NCBI GenBank assembly: GCA_019416685.1
Contig: DXWV01000101.1
Coordinates: 62,001 to 126,000, forward strand
From: Bacteroides sp.
Lineage (GTDB): Bacteria > Bacteroidota > Bacteroidia > Bacteroidales > Bacteroidaceae
Direction of reading: 5' to 3'
Length of the DNA stretch: 64,000 nucleotides
Part shown: positions 43,374 through 53,445 of the stretch, one piece after another
Numbering within the stretch: the stretch's first letter is position 1
Layout: each line of letters begins with the position of its first letter
Program-made: the position numbers and the translations under genes
The notes under the pieces: model-generated
The model's database searches: none
The model's input: only the letters and a program-made list of their open reading frames with translations
Told to the model about the DNA's origin: nothing

Positions 43374-46361
43374 ATGAAGAGATTTATATATTTGTACACG
43401 TTTCTGTGTACGCTACTTCTATCGGTAATGCCGGTAGAAGCACAAAAGACCTCAAAAAGCTCAACAGTAACTGTTGAAGGTATTGTGGTCGATGAAAACA
43501 ATGTTCCTATGCCCGGTATCACGGTTAACGTACAAGAGAAACAAACAGATGCCGTGACAGACGAAGATGGTAGATTCTATATGTTACTTGATCCATCGGA
43601 TGTATTGGTAGTTAATTTAAAAGGATATCGTCCGATTGTGACACGTCTCAACAATCAACCGGTTTATACATTGAAATTAGTGAAATACCTCACTCACGAA
43701 GATGAGATGATCGGTGTATCTTACGGAGAACAATCCAAAAGAAGCATGACTTCTGCTGTATCGAGTATTGGTACTGATGTAATTGAAAAAAACACAGTAA
43801 CCAGTATTGAACAAGCTATGAACGGAACTTTGTCCGGACTTTATTCATTGAAAAACGGAGGTGAGAAATTCGGTAAGAGCAATTATACTTTTTATGTACG
43901 TGGTATGGCAACCAATGCCAATGCTAAACCTTTGATTCTGGTTGACGACATAGAAGCAAACATCGACCTGATGGATTTCAATGAAATAGAAAGTATTTCT
44001 GTACTGAAAGATGCATCGGCTCTGGCCATGTATGGCATGCGCGGAGCCAATGGCGTGATTCTGATAAAAACAAAACATGGTAGTGAAATAAAGCATTCTA
44101 TCAATGTGGATATACGCGCAGGATTCCAGACCACAGAAAAGTTAAGTGATCGTTTGAACGCGTATCAGTATACGACTCTTTATAATGAAGCATTAAGAAA
44201 TGACGGGGCAGCACCCATGTATAATCCTGATATGTATCTCCGGGCAGACAGAGACCAATACCTCTATCCGGACGAAAATTACAAAGATCGCTTTATCGGT
44301 AAGAACTCTCCTTTCCAACATTACAACTTCTCTGCTTCGGGAGGTAACGGACTGGCACGCTACTTTGTAACAGCCGGTTACATGAAGCAGGAGGGTATAT
44401 TCAAAGATGCCGCTGCCAATAACGCTTACGAACGTTTCAACTACCGTTCAAACCTGGATATTAATCCTATCAAAGGAATGTTGTTCAACATTCTGGTTTC
44501 GGCTGCTATTGATAAAAGTACGGCAGCAAATACAGGTTCGGAAGTACCGGCTGCTACAAACTCCGTATTCAATACCCTTATGACTTTACCAGCCAACGCT
44601 TTCCCAATGTTCAACAAAGATGGTTCACTTGGAGGTACATCTGAATATCAGACAAATCCTTACGGACTCTTAAATCGCCGTGGTTATCGCAAAGATGAAT
44701 CTCGCCTACTCAACGTACAGGTAAAAGGAAAATATGACCTGGATATGCTGTTGCCAGGACTTTCTGTTGATGCTTATTATGGATTCGAGAACTTTAATAT
44801 GCAATACCTGAGCATTAATAATACATATGCTGTATTCCAGGAAAATGCAGATGGTACTTATACACAGTTTGGTAAAGATGAATATAAAAACAGCCGTAAA
44901 TCAGAGATGATGGGTGGATTCTACCGTTACAACACACTGGGCGCAGGAGTCAACTATAACCATACCTTCGGAAATGTACACGATCTGGCAGTTCGCTTGT
45001 TCTATAATCACTCCAGCGAAACAGTTCCGGGCGATAATCCCGATTACAAATATCAGGGACTGGCAATGCGTGCACAATATGGTTTCAACAAACGCTACTA
45101 TGCAGAAGTAACAGCTTCCTATCAAGGTTCCAGCAATTACAAAAGTGGAAAACGTACCGGACTTTTCCCCGCTATCGGTCTGGCATGGGTTGCCTCGGAT
45201 GAGAAATGGCTCCAATCGGCAGAAGCCATCGATTTCCTTAAGTTCAGAGCTTCTTATGGTGTTAACGGTAACGACCAGACGGGTGGACGCCGTTTTCCTT
45301 ATCGCCAGGAATTTACTTCTTCGGGAGGATATGCTTTCGGAGATCCCAACGGAAGTACCGACGGTTCACAGGAAGGAACATTGGCCAACCCTAATGAAAC
45401 ATGGGAGAAGTCGTACAAGCTCAATGTCGGATTCGACCTTGAACTCTGGAAGGGACTTTCGGTGACAATGAACTATTTCAATGAAAAACGTCGCGACGTA
45501 TTGGTAGACTATTCCAATATCGTTCCTTCACTGATTGGTATCAGCCTTTCTAAATACAACGGCGGATCAATTGATAACCAGGGTATCGATCTGAATATTC
45601 TTTATAACAAGCAGTATAAGAATGGTGGATTCTTTATCGGAGGTAATATGCTGTGGGCAAAAAACAAAATTATCGACTTAAAAGAGATAGCTTACAAATA
45701 TTCTCACCAATATCGCAAAGGACACTCTATCAGTACACAATTCGGTTTCCAGACCAATGGATTATATACGAATACTGAACAACTGGTTAATGCTCCTACA
45801 GGCTCTTTCGGAGCTCCTGTTTTGGGTGACATCATTTATAAAAATCAAAACCCGCAAGATGATAATGTAATTGATGAATCTGATAAGGTAGCATTAGGAA
45901 ACACATTACCGGAAATCATTTTCGGTGCTACATTGGGTGGTAGCTATAAAGGATTTGACATTCAGTGCAATTTGGAAGGATCAGCCTTGTTCTCCACTTT
46001 TTATACACCGAATAAGTTTACTCCTTATGCTTATGAAAATCGCTGGAATCCGGCTTATCCTACCGTACAAACAGCATATCCGGGTCTAAGTATCTCCCGC
46101 GATTACAATACACAGACCTCTGACTTCTGGGAGAAAAGCACTTCTATGCTTCGCATCTCATCGGCAGAAGTAGGATATACATTCCCCAAACAACTGGTAA
46201 GAAAAGTATTCCTCTCTTCATTGCGTGTTTATGTGAATGCAAACAATTTGTTTACTTTCTCTAATGCAATTGACGGCCGTAACCCGGAAGCTATGAATGC
46301 CGGATATTCAGAATACCCATTGCTGAGAACATTCTCAGTTGGCATATCTATAAAACTTTAA
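43374..46361 (+). CDS. SusC-like TonB-dependent transporter, second pair of PUL 2
   Basis: About 995 residues; I take the ATG at 43374 because MKRFIYLYTFLCTLLLSVMP starts a clean signal peptide. It has a carboxypeptidase-regulatory domain (TVEGIVVDENNVPMPGITVN), a plug (GVSYGEQSKRSMTSAVSSIG; FYVRGMATNANAKPLILVDD; AMYGMRGANGVILIKT) and a barrel ending LLRTFSVGISIKL. The plug motifs are clearly more diverged than in the SusC at 38550 (for example the linker MIGVSYG in place of EVVVVAYG), so this is not a recent duplicate and probably takes a different fragment. It lacks an STN domain. Confidence 0.94.
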   Translation: MKRFIYLYTFLCTLLLSVMPVEAQKTSKSSTVTVEGIVVDENNVPMPGITVNVQEKQTDAVTDEDGRFYMLLDPSDVLVVNLKGYRPIVTRLNNQPVYTLKLVKYLTHEDEMIGVSYGEQSKRSMTSAVSSIGTDVIEKNTVTSIEQAMNGTLSGLYSLKNGGEKFGKSNYTFYVRGMATNANAKPLILVDDIEANIDLMDFNEIESISVLKDASALAMYGMRGANGVILIKTKHGSEIKHSINVDIRAGFQTTEKLSDRLNAYQYTTLYNEALRNDGAAPMYNPDMYLRADRDQYLYPDENYKDRFIGKNSPFQHYNFSASGGNGLARYFVTAGYMKQEGIFKDAAANNAYERFNYRSNLDINPIKGMLFNILVSAAIDKSTAANTGSEVPAATNSVFNTLMTLPANAFPMFNKDGSLGGTSEYQTNPYGLLNRRGYRKDESRLLNVQVKGKYDLDMLLPGLSVDAYYGFENFNMQYLSINNTYAVFQENADGTYTQFGKDEYKNSRKSEMMGGFYRYNTLGAGVNYNHTFGNVHDLAVRLFYNHSSETVPGDNPDYKYQGLAMRAQYGFNKRYYAEVTASYQGSSNYKSGKRTGLFPAIGLAWVASDEKWLQSAEAIDFLKFRASYGVNGNDQTGGRRFPYRQEFTSSGGYAFGDPNGSTDGSQEGTLANPNETWEKSYKLNVGFDLELWKGLSVTMNYFNEKRRDVLVDYSNIVPSLIGISLSKYNGGSIDNQGIDLNILYNKQYKNGGFFIGGNMLWAKNKIIDLKEIAYKYSHQYRKGHSISTQFGFQTNGLYTNTEQLVNAPTGSFGAPVLGDIIYKNQNPQDDNVIDESDKVALGNTLPEIIFGATLGGSYKGFDIQCNLEGSALFSTFYTPNKFTPYAYENRWNPAYPTVQTAYPGLSISRDYNTQTSDFWEKSTSMLRISSAEVGYTFPKQLVRKVFLSSLRVYVNANNLFTFSNAIDGRNPEAMNAGYSEYPLLRTFSVGISIKL

Positions 46362-46374
46362 AAACACTACGATT

Positions 46375-48117
46375 ATGAAAATCAATAAATATATTATAGG
46401 TTTAGGTTTGAGTTTCTCTTTTCTCTTCGCCGGCTGTGATTCTTTTCTGGACCCGGCAAAAGATGGTAAACTGGGAGAAGATGACATATGGAATGAAACC
46501 CGCCGGGCTTTTGGCTTCATGAACGATGCATACAACAAACTGCCCAGTGGATATAACCGGATTGACAACGCTATGCTGGCTGCCGGATGTGATGAGGCAG
46601 TCCACTCGGATGTGACAAGTGATATCAAAGGTTTCAATAACGGTACATGGGATTCCTATTTCCTTGTAGAAAACGTATGGACCAAGAATTACGAAGGAAT
46701 CCGGATTGTAAACCGGTTCCTTGAAAAGATTGATGAGCTTAAAATGCCGGTAAAACCCACTACTTCAGGTACGAATGAAGAGCTGCTCCGTACACGCGAA
46801 CGGATGAAGGGGGAAGCCCACTTCCTGCGTGCCTACTTCTACTTTGAACTGATCAAACGTTATGGTGGTGTTCCATTGATTACAAAATCACTGTCGGTTG
46901 AAGAAGCTCAACAAGTAACGCGCGCATCCTATGATGAATGTATGAAGCAGATTATCGCCGATTGTGATACAGCTGCCAACCGTCTGCCAGAACAGTATAG
47001 AGGAAGTTCCGAAAGCGTCGGATTCGATGATAAAAAAGAACTGGGACGTCCTACTACCGGAGCTGCCTACGGATTGAAATCACGTGCATTGCTCTATTGG
47101 GCCAGCCCGTTGAATAATCCTAATAACGATAAAGAGCGTTACAAACAGTCAATTGATGCCGCCCAGAAGGTTGTTAAATCGGCATTCAGATATAAGTTGA
47201 TGAATTTCACCGACGAAGACGAATCATTTACCGATCTATATGCCGTAAGTGAAAACTTCTTGCAATATCATAAAGAAATAGTGTTCTCAACCAGATATAA
47301 CTCTACAACAAGTGTAGAAAGTCAGAATTCTCCACTTACTATGGGAGGAAAAGGACTCACAAATCCTACACAGAATCTGGCAGATGCTTTTGGCATGGCT
47401 AATGGAAAAGGTATCAATGAATTAGGTTCCGGATACGATAAAGATCATCCTTATGAAGGACGTGATCCGCGCTTTTACATGACTTTCGCTTATGATGGAT
47501 CTACATTTACAGTAAATGACAAGACTCAGACTATTGAAACATTTGAGGGTGGAAAAGATGCTACTGCCACTAATAAAACTGCTACTAAAACAGGATATTA
47601 CCTGAAGAAACTTCTCTCACCACAAGCTGTATGGGACGGACGAACCAATAATATTACCCGTACCTGGATATTGATGCGTTATGCCGAAGTATTGCTGAAT
47701 TGCGCGGAAGCAATGAATGAGTACTATGATACACCAAGTGCCGCACCCAAAGATTCAATCTATAAAGTAGTGGAACTTATACGTAAACGTGCTCAATTGA
47801 ATCCATACAAATTGCCTGCCGGACTAAGTAAAGAAGAGATGCGTGAAGTGATACGTAACGAACGCCGTGTAGAACTGGCATTCGAAGAACACCGCTTCTT
47901 CGATATTCGCCGCTGGCGCCTGCTGGATAATCCGACAGAGAAAGCCAACTATCTGAAAATAGAAGGTATACAAATTGTAAAGGATGCCAATGATGAACCC
48001 ACTTATAAAAAATACACTGTAGAAAATCGGGTATTTGATGAACGAATGTATCTCTATCCGATTCCAAAATCAGAGATATTAAAAGCACCGGAAATCACCC
48101 AGAACCCGGGATGGTAA
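46375..48117 (+). CDS. SusD-like lipoprotein, second pair of PUL 2
   Basis: A 580-residue SusD/RagB protein with a lipoprotein signal (GLSFSFLFAGCDSFLDPAKDG). Typical blocks are HFLRAYFYFELIKRYGGVPLI, ILMRYAEVLLNCAEAMNEYYD, VIRNERRVELAFEEHRFFDIRRW and LYPIPKSEILKAPEITQNPGW. It follows its SusC by 13 bp and ends the rightward operon; a very strong hairpin lies 25 bp after the stop. Confidence 0.95.
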   Translation: MKINKYIIGLGLSFSFLFAGCDSFLDPAKDGKLGEDDIWNETRRAFGFMNDAYNKLPSGYNRIDNAMLAAGCDEAVHSDVTSDIKGFNNGTWDSYFLVENVWTKNYEGIRIVNRFLEKIDELKMPVKPTTSGTNEELLRTRERMKGEAHFLRAYFYFELIKRYGGVPLITKSLSVEEAQQVTRASYDECMKQIIADCDTAANRLPEQYRGSSESVGFDDKKELGRPTTGAAYGLKSRALLYWASPLNNPNNDKERYKQSIDAAQKVVKSAFRYKLMNFTDEDESFTDLYAVSENFLQYHKEIVFSTRYNSTTSVESQNSPLTMGGKGLTNPTQNLADAFGMANGKGINELGSGYDKDHPYEGRDPRFYMTFAYDGSTFTVNDKTQTIETFEGGKDATATNKTATKTGYYLKKLLSPQAVWDGRTNNITRTWILMRYAEVLLNCAEAMNEYYDTPSAAPKDSIYKVVELIRKRAQLNPYKLPAGLSKEEMREVIRNERRVELAFEEHRFFDIRRWRLLDNPTEKANYLKIEGIQIVKDANDEPTYKKYTVENRVFDERMYLYPIPKSEILKAPEITQNPGW

Positions 48118-48142
48118 CTTAAAAAATTAAATTAAGTTGCTA

Positions 48143-48191
48143 CATATACAGAAAAGGCTATCTCGCAATGAGATAGCCTTTTCTGTATATG
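48143..48191. terminator. Strong bidirectional terminator
   Basis: A perfect 22-bp stem (48143-48164 with 48170-48191) closes a 5-base loop; the core is AAAAGGCTATCTC. It lies 25 bp after the last SusD stop and between convergent genes. A run of T within the right arm (CTTTTC) and an A run within the left arm allow termination in either direction. Confidence 0.85.
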
Positions 48192-48332
48192 TAATCTTTA
48201 TTTTGTAGCACTGAAACAAGTAGTTTCAATGTATGATGATTTTTCTTAAGTGCCGTGCGGTTAAATCTCTCCGTCTTGAAGAAATTTGGCTGTACCATTA
48301 TACCGTCACAGTACGCTTAACTATAGAAAATT

Positions 48333-51300
48333 TCAACAGCTATAATCTTCTTCTGACTCTTCACTCTTGTTTTTACCTTTTCTACAATTCTGTGGAGATA
48401 CACCATAGAATGATTTAAAACACTTACTGAAATAACGAGGAGATGAAAAACCCAGCTGATAGGATATTTCAGAAACATTCAGATTAGGCTGATTAGTAAC
48501 CAAATACATCGCTTCCTCCAGTTTTATTTTAAGCGTCAGTTCATTGGGAGTAAGCCCGGTTATTTCCTTTATCCTGAGATACAATTTACTTCGCCCAATA
48601 CCCAATTCGGCGGCTAATACATTCATATCAAACTCAATATCCTCAAAATTTTTACGAATAATGGCAGTCGCACGATCTATTAATTCCTGATCCTGTTCAT
48701 TGATAGCATTAGATACAATCGGTGCTTTAGAAGCATGATTAAACCTTTCAAGCAACATTCTACGAGTCCGTATCAAATTATTACAACGTGATACAAGTAC
48801 TTTGATATTAAACGGTTTTGTAACATAGTCATCTGCGCCAAACATATACCCTTCAACCGTATATTCCACTGAGGTTTGCGCCGTAAGTAAAACAACCGGG
48901 ATATGTGATATATCCAGACTATTTTTGATTTTATGACACATCTCTTTACCAGACATTTCCGGCATCATCACATCACTCAGAACAATATCAGGGTGCAACT
49001 CACGTGTAGCTTCGAAACCTTCCTTTCCATTGGTGGCTTTATATACATGATAAATAGGAGTAAAGATATCTTCCAACATCTCCAATATCTCCAGATTATC
49101 TTCTACAATAAGAATACTGGGTTTGTTATCAGAATCCTTCGATTCCATATCTACTTCTCCGTTTTTTTCATCATCTGTAAGCTCTTGTTCTTTCATCGGT
49201 CCTTCCGGTAATAATTCCTCTAAAGCCAACTCATCCAATACTCCATCTTTTATGAGATGGAAATTGGACTCACTGTCACTCAAAACCTCCTTAGGAAAAT
49301 GTTCGTTACCCGTCAGTAATGTAACAATGAAAACACTCCCCTGACCAACTTCACTCTCAACCCGGATGTTTCCTTTGTGCAACTCCACAATCCCTTTGGA
49401 TACGGCCAATCCAATACCTGTGCCCAATGTAAACTCTGAACTTTGCCCGTCAACCTGATAAAAACGATCAAATATCTTGTGAATAGATTCTTTGGAGATA
49501 CCTACGCCATCGTCTTCTACCCGTATTTCCACTTCATTCTTAATCTTCCGGATAGAAACCGTAATACTCCCTTTTGCCTTGGTATATTTAAAAGCATTAG
49601 ATAAAAGATTGAATATTACTTTTTGTAACTGAACCGGATCAAACCATAGATTCAGTTTCTCCTCCATATGCTCAAACTTGTAGTTAACAGAATGTTTCAA
49701 CGCATATTCATAGAAAGACATATAAATCTCTTTAGTGAAAGATACAATATCCATATATTCCACTTTCAGCTTCAAGAATCCCTGTTCCTGTTTCCGAAAA
49801 TCGAGCAGCTCCGATACCAGATCACGCATATGTCTGGCATTCTTATAAATTTTAAGTACCCGGTTATAGACAGATGGATTGAGTTTATTAAGTTGTAATA
49901 ACAGTTCTACCTGTACAATAATAAGGGTAAGCAGCGTACGGAACTCATGCGAAATATTAGTAAAGAAACGAAGTTTAGTCTGATTTAATTCTTCAATATA
50001 TTCTTTTTCCTTTCTTTCATATTCTAATGAGGCTTTCAATTTTGCCTGTCTCACATTGAAACGGAAAATAGCGTATAAAATACCTATCACTGATAATGCA
50101 TAAATCAGGTAAGCCCAGACCGTAGCATAAAATGGCGGATTAATTTTGATACCAAGCTCAATTTGTTTGGTTTCCGTTTTAGCATCTTCCCACACTTCCC
50201 GGACAAGCAAACGATATTTCCCAGGGCTCAAATTAGTATAACTGATAGTAGTAGAATGTGCCGGAAGCCACGCATCATCAAGTCCTACGAGTTTATATTC
50301 ATACTGAAAATCATTGTTGGAAACGTAATTTGAAGTAGCAAACTCAATAAACAGATTATTTTTGTTATAATCAAGTTCAATCTCTTTACTATCAGATAAA
50401 GCTGAAGAAAGAATACCGGATCCATCTCCCGGTCTGACTTCCCTGTTAGATATCCAAAGTTTATCGAAATAAAGCTGGTATTCTTTTTTAGTAGTATAAA
50501 GCAACTGTTCATAAAGAGATGTCAATCCATCAATTCCACCAAAGAAAACCTCTCCATCTTTGGTAGAATATACACTTGAGCCCTGGTTAAAACTCATTTG
50601 AGGTATTCCGCAAACATGTTTCAATGTTCTGGTTTCAGGATCAAAAAAAGAGACTCCCTTGTTATGTAACACCATGAGATGTCCATAAGGTGATTCGGCT
50701 ATGTAATAACAATAATTACTCTGTAAATCTCCTTTTTCGGCTGTAAAATTCCTGAATGTATCCGTTTCGGGAAGATAAAGGAACAATCCGGAACCTAAAG
50801 TTCCGAAAAAAAGCTTCCCTTTACTATCTTCCGAAATATGAGTAATTCTAAATTTACCGATAGAAGTAGAATCTTCCATTACAGAATTATATTCTCTCAC
50901 TTGATGATTGTTTAAATCAATCCGCACAACTCCTCCGTCTGACTTGGCAATCCACATTCTGTCTTTACTATCAATCAAAAAAGTTTCATAATAGAATTTT
51001 TTTTCCACTGCCTGATTAACTTTCTCATTAGTAGAAAGAGAAGAAAATGTCTCACTTTTCAAATCCATACTACAAACTCCTGCCTGAGTCAGTACTATGA
51101 GTTTATCTTTATAAAATTGTATGTCATTCACAATATCATTGGGTAACGATGCAGGATCTCCCGGATTATTCTTCAAAACCCTGGCCGTTTGGGATTTTAT
51201 ATCAAAAATATTAAGTCCGCCGGTATGTGTACCAATATATAGCAAATCTTTATCTTTTAGATATTTAATACATTTCAGATTATTATGACTGATACTTCTG

Positions 51301-52478
51301 GAGTTATCTTCCTGCATGAAACTCTTGAATAATTTTGTCTGGCGATTAAAGAAATTAAGCCCTCCTCCTTCAGTACAAATCCAGAGATTACCATTTTTAT
51401 CCTCTGCCATCTTACCTACAAAAGGAAAACTAAGATAATTGGGATTGTTTCGTCCTATCGCCCCATAGAAATGGTAAATATCAGCTCTCGGATTAAAATG
51501 ATTAATGCCACCAAAATAGGTTCCTACCCAAATATTACCCTGCAAATCTCTATAAAGGCCAAAAACAGATGAATGACTTAAACTGTAGGGGACATTGTCT
51601 ATCTGAGTATAGCACTTCCATCTATCAGTTATAGGATCATATTTATTCAATCCATAAAACGTGCCAATCCATATATTTCCGAATTCATCTTCAACAACAC
51701 TTCTCACATGATCGTCCGAAATTCCATTCTTACCCGGTGAATAACGGAAGTTTGTTATTTGATTCTGAGATGAAATGCGATAAGCACCACTCGCATCCGT
51801 ACTTACCCATAAATCATTTCTCTTACTCTTATACAAATATTTCACAAAAACACCAGATAACACCACTTTCGGAGAATCGGGTGCACTAAACGGTATAGAC
51901 AACAAGTTGTTTTCTGTTCCTATCCATAAATATTCATTATCAGCCGTAAAGATACAACTTCCGTTCCCCAAATCCGGATCTATATCACAAAACTTATGTA
52001 ACCCTTCTTTACCCTCCAGATAATAAAATACAGCATGATCGGATATCACCCAAACCGTATCATTTGAATAGCAAATACCATTAATTTCTTTTTGTGCCAA
52101 ACAGGTAAATTCCTGAGTCGATACATTGTATTTCACCAAATCGTGCCCGGCTCGTAAATAGATAGAACCTTTCTTATTACCGCAAATTGAGTAGATTTCA
52201 TTCTGGGTCAGTCCTTTATTATTTTGCGAAGGACGAAAGGCAGTAATCTCACGCCCGTTATATCTATTCAGTCCTTCAAATGAACCAAACCACATAGCCC
52301 CTATTTCATCCTGATAAAAAGAGAAAATACTTATTTGCGTTAATCCGTCTTTTATTCCCAAATGATGAAAATACACATCATTAGCTTTAGAAAATAAAGA
52401 GAAAAAGAAACAAAAAATAAACATCAACAGAGTTTTTATCGTTATTCTATTTAATTGATCATGCATTTTTTCTGTCAT
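48333..52478 (-). CDS. Hybrid two-component system regulator (HTCS) of PUL 2
   Basis: A 1381-residue one-protein sensor-regulator. In order: signal or membrane helix (about 13-31), two seven-bladed Reg_prop propellers (about 35-690; repeats such as GNIWIGTFYGLNKYD), a Y_Y_Y domain (about 700-780), a membrane helix (about 787-806), a histidine kinase with His844 (TNISHEFRTLLTLI), an ATPase domain (NLLSNAFKYT; GTGIGLAVSKG), a receiver with Asp1169 (LSDVMMPEMSG) and an AraC helix-turn-helix (ISYQLGFSSPRYFSKCFKSF). The H-box has Leu849 where nearly all relatives have Pro (HEFRTP). It should sense an oligosaccharide in the periplasm and activate the PUL, probably through the 39-bp motif. Confidence 0.95.
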   Translation of the reverse strand: MTEKMHDQLNRITIKTLLMFIFCFFFSLFSKANDVYFHHLGIKDGLTQISIFSFYQDEIGAMWFGSFEGLNRYNGREITAFRPSQNNKGLTQNEIYSICGNKKGSIYLRAGHDLVKYNVSTQEFTCLAQKEINGICYSNDTVWVISDHAVFYYLEGKEGLHKFCDIDPDLGNGSCIFTADNEYLWIGTENNLLSIPFSAPDSPKVVLSGVFVKYLYKSKRNDLWVSTDASGAYRISSQNQITNFRYSPGKNGISDDHVRSVVEDEFGNIWIGTFYGLNKYDPITDRWKCYTQIDNVPYSLSHSSVFGLYRDLQGNIWVGTYFGGINHFNPRADIYHFYGAIGRNNPNYLSFPFVGKMAEDKNGNLWICTEGGGLNFFNRQTKLFKSFMQEDNSRSISHNNLKCIKYLKDKDLLYIGTHTGGLNIFDIKSQTARVLKNNPGDPASLPNDIVNDIQFYKDKLIVLTQAGVCSMDLKSETFSSLSTNEKVNQAVEKKFYYETFLIDSKDRMWIAKSDGGVVRIDLNNHQVREYNSVMEDSTSIGKFRITHISEDSKGKLFFGTLGSGLFLYLPETDTFRNFTAEKGDLQSNYCYYIAESPYGHLMVLHNKGVSFFDPETRTLKHVCGIPQMSFNQGSSVYSTKDGEVFFGGIDGLTSLYEQLLYTTKKEYQLYFDKLWISNREVRPGDGSGILSSALSDSKEIELDYNKNNLFIEFATSNYVSNNDFQYEYKLVGLDDAWLPAHSTTISYTNLSPGKYRLLVREVWEDAKTETKQIELGIKINPPFYATVWAYLIYALSVIGILYAIFRFNVRQAKLKASLEYERKEKEYIEELNQTKLRFFTNISHEFRTLLTLIIVQVELLLQLNKLNPSVYNRVLKIYKNARHMRDLVSELLDFRKQEQGFLKLKVEYMDIVSFTKEIYMSFYEYALKHSVNYKFEHMEEKLNLWFDPVQLQKVIFNLLSNAFKYTKAKGSITVSIRKIKNEVEIRVEDDGVGISKESIHKIFDRFYQVDGQSSEFTLGTGIGLAVSKGIVELHKGNIRVESEVGQGSVFIVTLLTGNEHFPKEVLSDSESNFHLIKDGVLDELALEELLPEGPMKEQELTDDEKNGEVDMESKDSDNKPSILIVEDNLEILEMLEDIFTPIYHVYKATNGKEGFEATRELHPDIVLSDVMMPEMSGKEMCHKIKNSLDISHIPVVLLTAQTSVEYTVEGYMFGADDYVTKPFNIKVLVSRCNNLIRTRRMLLERFNHASKAPIVSNAINEQDQELIDRATAIIRKNFEDIEFDMNVLAAELGIGRSKLYLRIKEITGLTPNELTLKIKLEEAMYLVTNQPNLNVSEISYQLGFSSPRYFSKCFKSFYGVSPQNCRKGKNKSEESEEDYSC

Positions 52479-52524
52479 AACAAGCGGAGTATTTCTTCTT
52501 TTAGTATTAGTTATACATAAGAAG

Positions 52525-52532
52525 CAAAAATA
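52525..52532 (-). promoter_or_regulatory. Bacteroides -7 box for the HTCS gene
   Basis: The minus strand reads TATTTTTG, an exact TAnnTTTG, 46 bp upstream of the HTCS start. No copy of the 39-bp motif lies nearby, in line with constitutive low expression of such regulators. Confidence 0.5.
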
Positions 52533-52619
52533 AGCATTTGGAATGAACTATACAATATTATAGCAATAAGTCTTTTAATTTACTACAAACAAATCAAAGA
52601 ACCAATACCCCATCAACTA

Positions 52620-52657
52620 AATTAAAAAAGCGGCCCACCCTGCCGGATGAGTCGCTT
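52620..52657 (-). terminator. Weak terminator after rubrerythrin
   Basis: On the minus strand AAGCG and CGCTT bracket a partly paired G+C-rich core (CATCCGGCAGGGTGGG) and are followed by six T residues. It begins 26 bp after the rubrerythrin stop. Confidence 0.5.
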
Positions 52658-52682
52658 ATCAAAAACGTATAATAATTCTCTA

Positions 52683-53261
52683 TTAATAGTTTTCTTTCTT
52701 TACTTCAAAATAAGCTTGTGGATGGAGACATGCCGGACAAACTTCGGGAGCCTCTTTACCTATAGTGATATAACCACAATTACGGCATTGCCATACAACT
52801 TCACCTTCTTTGGCAAAAACAGAAGCAGTTTCAATATTACTTACAAAAGCACGATATCTTTCTTCATGTCCTTTTTCAGCAACAGAGATATTACGGTACA
52901 TGGCAGCAATTTCATAAAAACCTTCTTGCTCGGCAACATCAGCAAAATGAGGATAATCCTGTGACCATTCTTCGTGTTCACCAGCAGCAGCTTCGAGTAA
53001 ATTATTGAGAGTAGTACTGATAACACCTGCCGGATAACTGGCAGTAATTTCTACCATTCCACCTTCCAGATACTTAAACATACGTTTTGCATGTTCCTTT
53101 TCCTGATCAGCTGTTTCAGTAAAAATAGCAGCGATTTGTTCATAACCTTCTTTTTTTGCAACACTTGCATAATAAGTGTAACGCATTCTTGCCTGTGATT
53201 CGCCAGCAAATGAAGTCAATAGATTCTTCTCAGTCTGAGTACCTTTAATACTTTTAGCCAT
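52683..53261 (-). CDS. rbr: Rubrerythrin
   Basis: A 192-residue non-haem iron peroxidase. Residues about 1-145 form the ferritin-like four-helix bundle carrying the di-iron site (ESQARMRYTYYASVAKKEGY; ADQEKEHAKRMF; MYRNISVAEKGHEERYRAF). The last 45 residues are a rubredoxin domain with its two CxxC knuckles (WQCRNCGYI; EVCPACLHP). It reduces hydrogen peroxide in the cytoplasm of anaerobes. It is monocistronic, with a promoter box at 53321-53328 and a terminator downstream, and has no visible link to the glycan locus. Confidence 0.96.
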   Translation of the reverse strand: MAKSIKGTQTEKNLLTSFAGESQARMRYTYYASVAKKEGYEQIAAIFTETADQEKEHAKRMFKYLEGGMVEITASYPAGVISTTLNNLLEAAAGEHEEWSQDYPHFADVAEQEGFYEIAAMYRNISVAEKGHEERYRAFVSNIETASVFAKEGEVVWQCRNCGYITIGKEAPEVCPACLHPQAYFEVKKENY

Positions 53262-53320
53262 AATAGTCTTATATATTTAATTAATTAGTAGATTACGCTT
53301 GTATTTGTTTATTTATAACA

Positions 53321-53328
53321 CAAATATA
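53321..53328 (-). promoter_or_regulatory. Bacteroides -7 box for rubrerythrin
   Basis: The minus strand reads TATATTTG, an exact TAnnTTTG, 59 bp upstream of the rubrerythrin start. No TTTG is found at the ideal -33 spacing. Confidence 0.45.
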
Positions 53329-53445
53329 CGGAATTAGTTCAAAGCAAGTCCGCTTTTCTTTATAAATAAAATCTATGAAGTCATTGATAAAATTTATCAT
53401 TTACAAATAATATGCTCAAAAACATGTTATTAGATTTATTTTATG

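Noticed and set aside
48233..48418. 61-codon ORF on the plus strand
   Set aside because: It overlaps the end of the HTCS gene and has no start signals; taken as a chance frame.
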